A stretch of DNA of 64,000 nt, taken from assembly GCA_002497075.1 (NCBI GenBank), contig DAML01000015.1, positions 129,785-193,784 on the forward strand, written 5' to 3'. Positions 52,601-58,934 of the stretch are shown here, piece by piece; the stretch's first letter is position 1; the number at the start of each line of letters is the position of its first letter. The position numbers and the translations under genes were made by a program. The stretch comes from Methanomassiliicoccaceae archaeon UBA472. Its GTDB lineage: Archaea; Thermoplasmatota; Thermoplasmata; Methanomassiliicoccales; UBA472. The notes beneath the pieces are model-generated. The model saw only the letters and a program-made list of their open reading frames with translations. It was not told the origin of the DNA and did no database searches.

Positions 52601-52841
52601 CCTCGATCTTCTCCTTGCGGATGATCTCGGCTATCGTTTCAACGTTCAACGGCTCGATGTAAACGATATCGGCCATCTCCAAATCCGTTTGAATGGTGGC
52701 TGGGTTGGAGTTAACTAGCACTGTCGTGTAACCTTCCTCGCGCAGGGACCGGCAGGCCTGGGAACCGGAGAAATCGAATTCGGCGGCCTGACCGATGACG
52801 ATCGGTCCGGAGCCTATGACGAGCAACTTTCCTTTGCTCAT
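49650..52841 (-). CDS. carB: Carbamoyl-phosphate synthase large subunit
   Basis: A 1063-residue synthetase with the normal two-fold architecture. The first ATP-grasp half has VIGSGPIVIGQAAEFDFSG and RPAYTLGGTGGGI, and the second half VIVGSGPIRIGQGIEFDYCCVHG and RPSYVLGGRGMEI. An oligomerisation segment and a C-terminal MGS-like allosteric domain (about 930-1063; TIYATKGTSTYLRNNGI) follow. It supplies carbamoyl phosphate for pyrimidines and arginine, and HypF also consumes carbamoyl phosphate. The carA stop overlaps its ATG as ATGA. Confidence 0.97.
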   Translation of the reverse strand: MSKGKLLVIGSGPIVIGQAAEFDFSGSQACRSLREEGYTTVLVNSNPATIQTDLEMADIVYIEPLNVETIAEIIRKEKIEGVLSGMGGQTALNLCSELADKGYLEKLNCRLLGTQPRAIALSEDRELFRETMIEIGEPIPRSVTVTNIEDAKKAVEQIGGYPALIRPAYTLGGTGGGIAYNEEELIPITGRGLIYSRIRQVLIEESVLGWKELEYEVMRDRKDNCIIICTMENLDAMGVHTGESIVVAPLQTINDEDHQRMRTASIKIIRALGIEGGCNVQFAYNPVTREYRVIEVNPRVSRSSALASKATGYPIARVAAKIAVGKTLDEIPNKITGKTYAAFEPTIDYVVAKIPRWPFDKFRTVETKIGTQMKSTGEVMSIGRTIEESLMKAVCSLETDRIDLEPEIWNDKELEAELIAPSDKRLYGIAEALRREWTVEKIADLTKWDAFFVRKINNIVKMEKELATGPLTPELIRRAKRMGFQDESVGKFAKKPEAFVRQTRMENGIVPTYKMVDTCAAEFAAQTPYFYSTYGTECEVPRSDKKKVVIVGSGPIRIGQGIEFDYCCVHGVMACQEQGVDAIVINNNPETVSTDYDISDRLYFEPLTLEDVMNVIEKEDADGVILQFGGQTSVNLAVPLEAALKGHKCKVLGTSPDMMDMAEDRKRWSALMSQLNIAQPESGTGHSYEEVKAHADRIGYPVLLRPSYVLGGRGMEIIYTEDELKQYVATAVKVSKKHPVLIDKYLTHAQELDVDVVCDGRDVFIGGIMEHIEEAGVHSGDATMVLPCQTISPEIMKRVIEITNEVALALQIKGSMNLQLAVKDEEVFMLEANPRASRTVPFISKAIGVPLAKLATKVMLGETLKDLGHVGVAKFEHVAVKASVFPFLKLVGVDSILGPEMKSTGEVMGIDKNYGAAMYKAMISAGNKLPLHGGVYVTVSDADKAGILPLVAELHEMGFTIYATKGTSTYLRNNGIPVTTVYKVAENVSPDALGLMRRGEINLIINTPTYSSGSRRDGYMMRRLAVELEIPFLTTVHGAKATVCAIRRARQGDLTVRDIASYH

Positions 52842-53917
52842 TTCCTAGCCCCCAGCATCTTGGCGTAATCGTCAAAGAGGAAGCGCGTGTCGGCCGGTCC
52901 TGGGCGGGCTTCTGGATGATACTGCACGGAGAATATCGGTAGCTCCTTGTGCCGCATTCCTTCGACCGTCCCGTCGTTAACGTTGACCTGCTCAACTTCC
53001 AATCCCGAATCCTGAATGCTTTCCGGATCGACCGCATAACCGTGGTTCTGGGAGGTGATGAACACCCGGTCGTTATACTTCACCGGCTGGTTCGCGCCGC
53101 GGTGGCCGAACTTCATTTTGTAAGTGGTACCGCCGAACACCTGGCACAACAGCTGGTTGCCCATGCATATGCCCATGATCGGATATTCGTCCCGCAGCTT
53201 GCGGACGTTGCTGATGACCGTCTCCTGCAGGGCGGGATGGGCCGGGTCTCCCGGACCGTTGGACAGGAAAAGACCGTCGACCTCGTGGTCGCGGAAGAAC
53301 TTGACCGGAGTATCGTAAGGTAGCTGGTACAGCTCGAAGCGCTTCCTCAGCTCGTTGATGATGTTGTTCTTGGCCCCGCAGTCGAACAGCGCCACCTTCT
53401 TGGCGCCTTCCTTGGGGAAATGCTTGACCTGTTTCGGGCTGACCTCACCTACCAGGTTGCTCTCCGAAGGATAGGGCATCTTGCGGATACGTTCCAGATG
53501 CTCCTCCACATCGCCATCGTAGACGATGGCGCCTTTCATGGTCCCGGCGTTCCTGATCTTGATGATGAGGGAACGGGTGTCCACCCCGGCGATGCCGGGT
53601 ATGCCATACTCCTTGAGGAAGGAGTTGAGGTCCTTGCCTCCATAAACATCGGTGGGGGAATCGCAAAGCTCCCGCACCACGAAACCGTTGACCTGAACCT
53701 TCTCGGACTCCATGTCCTTGATATTAACACCATAATTACCGATGAGGGGGTAGGACATCGTCAGAATTTGGCCGCGGAATGAAGGGTCGGTCAGGCCTTC
53801 CTGATAGCCGGTCATGCCAGTGCTGAAGACCACCTCCCCAGAGGTGTTCTCCATAGAACCAAATCCCGTGCCCTCCATGATAGTCCCGTCCTCGAGAACC
53901 AGGAAGCACTTTGCCAT
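52838..53917 (-). CDS. carA: Carbamoyl-phosphate synthase small subunit
   Basis: A 359-residue glutaminase subunit. The N-terminal CPSase domain has FLVLEDGTIMEGTGFG and GEVVFSTGMTGYQEGLTDPSFRGQIL. The C-terminal class I glutaminase has LFDCGAKNNI, LSNGPGDP, the nucleophile in GICMGNQLLCQVFG, and the His in FSVQYHPEA. It channels ammonia to CarB. A minus-strand TATA-like ATCATTAAG lies about 30-40 bp upstream of ATG 53917. The 167-bp gap to pelota holds the two divergent promoters. Confidence 0.97.
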   Translation of the reverse strand: MAKCFLVLEDGTIMEGTGFGSMENTSGEVVFSTGMTGYQEGLTDPSFRGQILTMSYPLIGNYGVNIKDMESEKVQVNGFVVRELCDSPTDVYGGKDLNSFLKEYGIPGIAGVDTRSLIIKIRNAGTMKGAIVYDGDVEEHLERIRKMPYPSESNLVGEVSPKQVKHFPKEGAKKVALFDCGAKNNIINELRKRFELYQLPYDTPVKFFRDHEVDGLFLSNGPGDPAHPALQETVISNVRKLRDEYPIMGICMGNQLLCQVFGGTTYKMKFGHRGANQPVKYNDRVFITSQNHGYAVDPESIQDSGLEVEQVNVNDGTVEGMRHKELPIFSVQYHPEARPGPADTRFLFDDYAKMLGARK

Positions 53918-54016
53918 CAGAAATCCACGGTAGCATTGTAGGGTACTTAATGATTACTGAATTCCCAAACCCCACTGGAACCCTTTTGTCTGGGTGCCTA
54001 CAGTCAGTCGAAAATT

Positions 54017-54054
54017 TTGATATAATTCCGTTGACTTTGTCCAATATCGGACGC
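54017..54054 (+). promoter_or_regulatory. Probable pelota promoter
   Basis: A TATA-like GATATAATT (54018-54026) is followed by GTCCAATATCGGAC (54041-54054), a short inverted repeat (GTCC/GGAC) at the expected transcription start. A second pair, TTGTCC and GGACAA, surrounds it. Evidence for a regulator is weak. Confidence 0.35.
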
Positions 54055-54084
54055 TTTGGGACAACCATAAATGCCCGGTAAGGC

Positions 54085-55137
54085 ATGACCACGGCGATGA
54101 AGGTACTGCACCAGGACCGTTACAAAGGGGAGATCAAGATGCAGGTGGAGGTAGCCGATGATCTTTGGCATCTCTACAACATCCTGACCCCGGGAGACCT
54201 GGTGTACGCCTCGACGTACCGCCGCGAGGAAGCCAAGTCCGATAAGATAAGGGCGGAGAGGGGCGAGAAGAAGCGGATGACGCTTGGAATTCGTTTAGAA
54301 AAGGTGGAGTTCGGGGAGTTCGATAACCGGTTGCGTTTGTTAGGCGTCATCGAAGAGGGACCGCAGGACGTCGGCGCGTATCACACGCTCATAATGGAGG
54401 AGGGCGAGGTGCTCTCCATCATCAAGCAGCAGTGGAAGCCGTCCCAGCTCGATCGGGTGAAAAGGGCAGTCGAGGATTCCAAGAAACCGTGCGTGGTGTT
54501 CATCGCCCTGGACGACGACGAGGCGACGGTTGCTGTGTTACGCCAATTCGGCATCAAGCGCCTGGCTGATATCTTTTCAGGCGGTCATGGCAAGATGTAT
54601 GCCACCAAGGAAGAGGGTGACTATTACGGCGAGATCATCGCCAAGGCCAAGCAGGCATATTCTCCCGGTGTGCCGATAATCGTACTAGGTCCCGGGTTCG
54701 CTAAAGAAACGTTAATGGCCAAAGGTAAGGAGAAGGACCCGGAGATGTTCTCGAAGGCGTTCCTTTACCATACGGGACAATCGGGCATGAACGGCATCCA
54801 GGAGCTGATGAAACGCGGAATGGGAGCGGAAGTGCTCAAGGATTCCCGCGTGGCCGAGGAGACGGAACTTGTCGAGAAGCTGCTGGAGCAGGTGGGGACG
54901 GACGGGTTTGCGACGTACGGACCGAAGGAGGTGCGCGAAGCGGCCAAGGCCGGGGCGGTGGAGCAGCTTCTTATCTTGGACACCCTGGTGCGGGAGAAGG
55001 ACGTGGAGGCGCTGATGCGTTCGGTGGAGGATGCTCGAGGACGAGTTACCGTGGTCAGCGAGCTGCACGAAGGCGGGAAGAAGCTGGAATCGCTGGGTGG
55101 GATGGCTGCTCTCCTGCGCTATAAGATCTCAAATTGA
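54085..55137 (+). CDS. pelA: mRNA surveillance protein pelota
   Basis: A 350-residue archaeal pelota (Dom34) that rescues stalled ribosomes together with aEF1A and ABCE1. The N-terminal Sm-like domain has VADDLWHLYNILTPGDLVYA. The central and C-terminal eRF1-like domains have VFIALDDDEATVAVLRQFGIK, VLGPGFAKE, YHTGQSGMNGIQEL and the C-terminal VREAAKAGAVEQLLILD. It lacks the GGQ peptide-release motif, as expected. ATG 54085 has GGTAAGG upstream. ATG 54097 (MKVLHQDRYKGE) is an alternative closer to the family start. Confidence 0.95.
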   Translation: MTTAMKVLHQDRYKGEIKMQVEVADDLWHLYNILTPGDLVYASTYRREEAKSDKIRAERGEKKRMTLGIRLEKVEFGEFDNRLRLLGVIEEGPQDVGAYHTLIMEEGEVLSIIKQQWKPSQLDRVKRAVEDSKKPCVVFIALDDDEATVAVLRQFGIKRLADIFSGGHGKMYATKEEGDYYGEIIAKAKQAYSPGVPIIVLGPGFAKETLMAKGKEKDPEMFSKAFLYHTGQSGMNGIQELMKRGMGAEVLKDSRVAEETELVEKLLEQVGTDGFATYGPKEVREAAKAGAVEQLLILDTLVREKDVEALMRSVEDARGRVTVVSELHEGGKKLESLGGMAALLRYKISN

Positions 55138-55355
55138 CGCGGCCGAACGGTTCATCAATTGTCCAGTATTGGCGATGGTCCGAAACCCTTTTGTACGGTC
55201 CTATTTATTGAGCTTTTGTCGTCCATTTATCAAGGTCCAGGGCCCTTTGGGAGACAGGTGTCGACAGGGAGACTCTCCTTTTGCCACTCTGTCCGAAAAG
55301 AGGCAACTGGACCAAATATCCTGTCCCATATGGGCGGCGAAGCAGAGGTAGGCGA
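55138..55355 (+). promoter_or_regulatory. Leader/promoter region of the homocitrate-synthase-like gene
   Basis: A 218-bp gap without a convincing ORF. TATA-like CTATTTATTG (55201-55210) and CATTTATC (55224-55231) would start transcripts with leaders of about 100 nt or more. The leader contains the palindromes AGGGCCCT and TGTCGACA and a small hairpin GGAG-ACT-CTCC followed by TTTT (about 55269-55283), which might act as a terminator or attenuator. The ribosome site GAGGTAGG precedes ATG 55356. Confidence 0.35.
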
Positions 55356-56534
55356 ATGAGAGACCGGTCCGAGATCCTTGCCCAGTTCGAAAAGAGCCCC
55401 CTGATCACCTGCGATACCACGTTGCGCGATGGTGAACAGGCCGCCGGGATCGTATTCGCGAACCTTGAGAAGCTGAGGATAGCTAAGTTGCTGGATGAGG
55501 TCGGTGTCCAACAGATCGAGGCCGGGATCCCGGCCATGGGCGGGGACGAGAAGTTGGCGGTCAAAAAGATCGCCTCCCTGGGATTGGACGCTTCAATATT
55601 GGGATGGAACCGGGCCAACAAGGAGGACGTGGCGCACTCCATCGATTGCGACGTCGATTCCGTAGCCATATCCATGTCCTCTTCCGACATACACATCAAG
55701 AACAAGCTGATGAAGACCCGGGAATGGGTGCTGGAGAAGGTCGTGGAGAGCGTGGAGTACGCCAAGGACCACGGGCTGTACATATCATGCAACGCCGAGG
55801 ACGCCTCGCGAGCCGATCCTGCTTTCCTCGTTGAGTTCGGCAAGGCTGCCAAGGAGGCCGGGGCGCACCGTCTGCGCTACTGCGATACCATCGGACTTCT
55901 GGAACCGCGCCGCGCCTACGATGAGATCAAGGCGCTGCGAGAAGCGGTGGACATCGACATTGAGATGCACACGCACAACGATTTCGGCATGGCCACCGCT
56001 AACGCGTTAGCGGGAATGCAGGCCGGGGCGAAGTTCGTCAGCACTACCGTTATGGGCATAGGCGAGCGCACCGGGAACACTCCATTGGAAGAGATAGTCA
56101 TGTGTTCCAAGCACCTGCTGCACATGGACGTCAACTATCGCACGGACCGCTTCCGCGAAGTTGCCGAGTACGTGGCGAAAGCGTCCGCCCGGGAGATACC
56201 CGGCTGGAAGCCGATAATCGGCACCAACTGCTTCGCGCACGAGGCGGGAATTCATACCGACGGTGTGATCAAGTACCTGAGCAACTACGAGCCGTACACT
56301 CCGGAAGAGGTCGGCCTTTCTAGGCGCATCGTGATCGGCAAGCATTCCGGCCGGCACACCATAAAGCAGATCCTGGCCGCCAAGGGCATCGAGGTGGACG
56401 ACGAGCTGGCGCAGAAGATACTGGACCAGGTGCGCGCGAACTCCATCGCTCTGAAACGTTCGCTGTCGGAGAACGAGCTGATCTACATCTATCAGGACTT
56501 CATGGTCGGGGACAACAGCGTTATGAGAAGTTAG
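55356..56534 (+). CDS. Homocitrate synthase-type enzyme (NifV/AksA/LeuA family)
   Basis: A 392-residue Claisen-condensing HMGL-family enzyme. The catalytic TIM barrel has CDTTLRDGEQAAG (metal and catalytic residues), GVQQIEAGIPAMGGDE, HTHNDFGMATANALAG with the His-x-His metal pair, and GIGERTGNTPLEEI. There is no C-terminal LeuA regulatory domain, and the IEAGIPAMG stretch is NifV-like. In methanogens this points to homocitrate synthesis for coenzyme B (AksA) or for nitrogenase cofactor (NifV), rather than isopropylmalate synthase. ATG 55356 follows GAGGTAGG. Its 3' end overlaps the displaced phoU fragment. Confidence 0.8.
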   Translation: MRDRSEILAQFEKSPLITCDTTLRDGEQAAGIVFANLEKLRIAKLLDEVGVQQIEAGIPAMGGDEKLAVKKIASLGLDASILGWNRANKEDVAHSIDCDVDSVAISMSSSDIHIKNKLMKTREWVLEKVVESVEYAKDHGLYISCNAEDASRADPAFLVEFGKAAKEAGAHRLRYCDTIGLLEPRRAYDEIKALREAVDIDIEMHTHNDFGMATANALAGMQAGAKFVSTTVMGIGERTGNTPLEEIVMCSKHLLHMDVNYRTDRFREVAEYVAKASAREIPGWKPIIGTNCFAHEAGIHTDGVIKYLSNYEPYTPEEVGLSRRIVIGKHSGRHTIKQILAAKGIEVDDELAQKILDQVRANSIALKRSLSENELIYIYQDFMVGDNSVMRS

Positions 56535-56573
56535 GCCCGCATCGCCCCGTTTATCGCGATCTCCGCGATATCG
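56531..56573 (-). pseudogene. Displaced original 3' end of phoU
   Basis: On the minus strand this 43-bp stretch reads in the phoU frame as DIAEIAINGAMRA followed by TAA. The intact phoU ends DIAEIAINGSMRM then TGA. The first 27 bases are identical to phoU and the rest is homologous but diverged, with the same length to the stop. The TAA overlaps the TAG of the homocitrate-synthase-like gene, so phoU and that gene were probably adjacent and convergent before the 2.4-kb insertion. Confidence 0.75.
56547..56573 (+). repeat. Direct repeat (putative att site, distal copy)
   Basis: This 27-bp sequence is repeated exactly, in the same orientation, at 58951-58977. It contains an inverted repeat TATCGCG-ATCTC-CGCGATA (56552-56570), the layout of a tyrosine-recombinase core site. 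It lies in the displaced phoU 3' end. Confidence 0.8.
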
Positions 56574-56740
56574 TCATGGATCAAGAGTAGGGGAATCGAA
56601 GGCGGCTTCTCCTCCGGCATGATCGATGCTGTGTTGTCCGGTAATCGGCCGAAATTGCGGTCTTCCACGACATCATATAACCTTTCAGGGAACGGTACGA
56701 CATCAGAAACGTATCATTATTTCAGAAGGGGCGACCACGG

Positions 56741-57670
56741 TCAATCTCTTCCGATCATCGAGACGATATCGGCCCTGATGTTTTCCAGCTCCCTGTGGAT
56801 CTCTCCAATGGCCGCATCGATATCGATCGGCATGTCCACGAGGAGCAAATTATCATCCCGCCGGTCATAATCAATTTTGGAGATGTCATTATCTATGATG
56901 TTCTCCCAGTAACGTTCGTACGTGCCAAGGGCGAACCGGACCTTTCTGATGATCTCATCTTTATACAAGGGGACCTTCAATCCCCTGGTCTGGCCTAAAT
57001 GATAGAGGTCCAGGGAATCACGGGGCTTGTACACCTTCCTTGTCATCATCGCCCGGCATTTCTCGATGAAGATCTCCCGGCAATCATAGCATGTCATTTC
57101 GACCGGTGCCGAATAGGTTCGATATTGTTCCTCGTGAAAGGTCTCGAGCTCTTGGAAATCAGAGCCGCTCATATAGGTTCCCAGCACCTTGTCCTGGTAA
57201 GGAAAGGCATTGATGTCAAAGAAATTCACCTCGATCTTCACATTTGCCTTGATCCTGCTCAAAGCGGAGATGTAGGACGGATAGATGGTAAGCATCTTGC
57301 CCCTGCTGCTGATATGGACGTCCGGGCCTCCTTTTTTTCCGGAAAATGACAGGCCTACCCGGTCAGTTATATCCTTCAGATGGTGGATCACGTTCTCAGC
57401 TTCATCGGCGCAGAGTCCGTTCCTTTGGTTCGCGGTGACCGATGACCACCGAACCTGGTCGGCCCAGGTGAAATCAATGTCCTCTGAAAAGCGATAATAA
57501 CCTGAATATGCCTTGACCAGGCAGGTGCCTCCTTTAAAGGCAAGATTTCCTTTTAGGTACGGGTCCTTGGAGATCTCCAACAGCAGTGAATGAAGATGAT
57601 AGTCCTTCTCGATGACATCGGTCCTCTCCGCTCCGCCAATCTTCCCAACAGCCCTAAAGAACCGGTCCAC
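56741..57670 (-). CDS. abiEii: AbiEii-family nucleotidyltransferase toxin
   Basis: A 309-residue toxin of the AbiE type IV-like toxin-antitoxin system, known to give abortive infection against phages in bacteria. The nucleotidyltransferase core is LAFKGGTCLVKAYSGYYRFSEDIDF (motif I plus the SEDID metal site, about 43-67). The C-terminal motif is FIEKCRAMMTRKVYKPRDSLDLYHL (about 205-229). NTP-dependent modification of an RNA target is likely. The start is GTG 57670, overlapping abiEi by 17 bp. The gene is within the segment bounded by phoU-derived direct repeats. Confidence 0.88.
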   Translation of the reverse strand: MDRFFRAVGKIGGAERTDVIEKDYHLHSLLLEISKDPYLKGNLAFKGGTCLVKAYSGYYRFSEDIDFTWADQVRWSSVTANQRNGLCADEAENVIHHLKDITDRVGLSFSGKKGGPDVHISSRGKMLTIYPSYISALSRIKANVKIEVNFFDINAFPYQDKVLGTYMSGSDFQELETFHEEQYRTYSAPVEMTCYDCREIFIEKCRAMMTRKVYKPRDSLDLYHLGQTRGLKVPLYKDEIIRKVRFALGTYERYWENIIDNDISKIDYDRRDDNLLLVDMPIDIDAAIGEIHRELENIRADIVSMIGRD

Positions 57671-58319
57671 CAGCGATCATCTCCCTGAACTTTGGTGGAT
57701 ATGATGAAAGATATGTCATCATCTTTCCATTATCCAGATGCTCTTCGAACTCGACCAGGGGGGATATTATCCTTTTCCGTTCGTCCTTGCCGATATAGTT
57801 CCTGTATGCCAGGTCCAGGACGGTTCTTTCCCGGTCCGAATGGAACAGAACGCAGCCATGGTCCGTTATCCGTTTGATCTTCCATTCGACCGGTCCTTCG
57901 GTCATCGCCCATTTTCTGAAGACGAACTTCGTATCAAGGATCCCGATGTTCTTCGTGGTCCTGAACGAGTCCGTGATGACGCAGTCCACCGTATGGAACT
58001 CGTGCGTCATCATGTTCATCTTCAGAGCTGTCTCCAAACCGAAATACCAATTCTTGACCTTCTTGATCCGCATCGCCTCAGATATCATCTCGTAGATCGA
58101 ATATCTGAAAAAGCCCCCCTCCATCTCCTCTGGACTTTTAACATAGAATACGCCCCTCAGGATCCTGAATATGTATCCATGCTCCTGCAGGTAGCGCAGG
58201 CTTCTTCGTTCATCCTTTCCTATCTTACGCGCTAACCTCCTCACATCCTCGGACGTGACGACCTTGTAACCTTCGATGAGAAGGCCTTTCCAGATCGAGG
58301 TGATCGGTAATGTCGTCAT
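57654..58319 (-). CDS. abiEi: AbiEi-family antitoxin/regulator
   Basis: A 221-residue protein. An N-terminal winged-helix region (about 18-60: VVTSEDVRRLARKIGKDERRSLRYLQEHGYIFRILRGVFYV) matches the AbiEi DNA-binding domain. The C-terminal part (WYFGLETALKMN, HTVDCVITD, VEWKIKRI, RERTVLDLAYR) is the antitoxin domain. In characterised AbiE systems AbiEi represses its own promoter by binding inverted repeats, and a 9-bp inverted repeat spans its start codon here. It precedes abiEii, as in known AbiE operons. Confidence 0.87.
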   Translation of the reverse strand: MTTLPITSIWKGLLIEGYKVVTSEDVRRLARKIGKDERRSLRYLQEHGYIFRILRGVFYVKSPEEMEGGFFRYSIYEMISEAMRIKKVKNWYFGLETALKMNMMTHEFHTVDCVITDSFRTTKNIGILDTKFVFRKWAMTEGPVEWKIKRITDHGCVLFHSDRERTVLDLAYRNYIGKDERKRIISPLVEFEEHLDNGKMMTYLSSYPPKFREMIAGGPVL

Positions 58320-58348
58320 AATGACCTACTATTTGGGATATTATGACG
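58314..58348 (-). promoter_or_regulatory. Inverted repeat at the abiE start: probable AbiEi operator
   Basis: CGTCATAAT (58314-58322) and ATTATGACG (58340-58348) form a perfect inverted repeat with 17 bp between. The first arm covers the abiEi start codon. A TATA-like GTATATAG (minus strand, about 58358-58365) lies just upstream. Binding here would block initiation of a leaderless or near-leaderless transcript. Confidence 0.6.
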
Positions 58349-58425
58349 CATTATCTACTATATACTTACCACGTTTGCAGGTAATATATCTGCCAATGCC
58401 CTCCTTTGAACAGAGCTTCTACGAA

Positions 58426-58523
58426 GGTCTCCCTTTGGGAGACCCAAGTCGATCCGGCTGATATCCATTCTTTCGTTGCATCCCAAAAAGGGCAATTCTT
58501 TTTCATCTTCTGTCCGGATCGAC
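58426..58523. other. Structured intergenic segment (possible small RNA)
   Basis: The 298-bp gap between abiEi and the small gene holds a perfect hairpin GGTCTCCC-TTT-GGGAGACC (58426-58444). Next comes a 10-bp inverted repeat GTCGATCCGG (58448-58457) / CCGGATCGAC (58514-58523). The latter encloses a smaller stem around CCC-AAAAA-GGG. No ORF fits. The structures could belong to an RNA or to recombination/DNA-binding sites of the element. Confidence 0.35.
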
Positions 58524-58555
58524 CATCTTTCTTAGGCAAATTACATATGCTATCA

Positions 58556-58581
58556 GTATACTAATGAATTCATTAGCATAC
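58556..58581 (+). promoter_or_regulatory. Palindromic operator before the small element gene
   Basis: CTAATGAATTCATTAG (58561-58576) is a perfect 16-bp palindrome, extended after one mismatch by GTAT/ATAC (58556-58559 and 58578-58581). A further GCATAC...GTATGC repeat (58576-58581 and 58596-58601) follows. It lies about 40 bp before the preferred start of the small gene and may be bound by that gene's RHH-like product. Confidence 0.5.
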
Positions 58582-58617
58582 ATATTTCTACATTTGTATG
58601 CACACGGAAGCGAAGAT

Positions 58618-58875
58618 ATGAATCCCTCGGAGCAGAGATACAAGACCATCAGGCTGAAAGAGGAGGATTACAACAAGCTGAAGGAGGTCCAGTCTTACCT
58701 CGTCCGAAAGGGCACGGATGCCCTGGATTGGGGGGAGTTGCAAAGGCAGAACATCGTCGATATTTCCGAAAAAAGCGATGGTGAATCCGACGGAACGCTG
58801 ACCCTGGGTTTCGTCATCGGGCTGAGCACGGCAGCACTAGCCTACCTTCTATGGAAGAGTTCTCAGAACAGATGA
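58618..58875 (+). CDS. Small protein with RHH-like N-terminus and C-terminal membrane helix
   Basis: An 85-residue protein. The N-terminal YKTIRLKEEDYNKLKEVQSY resembles the beta strand and first helix of ribbon-helix-helix antitoxins (KTIRLxxxxYxxL). A charged linker is followed by one transmembrane helix (LTLGFVIGLSTAALAYLLW) near the C-terminus. A membrane-tethered RHH-like protein is unusual. ATG 58618 is preferred, and an upstream ATG 58564 lies inside the operator palindrome. It is the only plus-strand gene of the 2.4-kb element. Function unknown. Confidence 0.6.
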   Translation: MNPSEQRYKTIRLKEEDYNKLKEVQSYLVRKGTDALDWGELQRQNIVDISEKSDGESDGTLTLGFVIGLSTAALAYLLWKSSQNR

Positions 58876-58934
58876 GCCCCTTCTGAGGTCTACGAACCAA
58901 ATCGGTCGATTCAACCAGGATGGAACAAGGGCGA

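Noticed and set aside
55356..56534. Calling the HMGL-family gene 2-isopropylmalate synthase (leuA).
   Set aside because: It lacks the LeuA C-terminal regulatory domain and looks more like NifV/AksA homocitrate synthases.
55243..58443. A 13-base word (CCCTTTGGGAGAC) occurs at 55243-55255 and at 58431-58443, both in non-coding DNA.
   Set aside because: Repeats of this length are expected many times by chance in 64 kb, and flanking sequence does not align. The second copy is explained by its hairpin.
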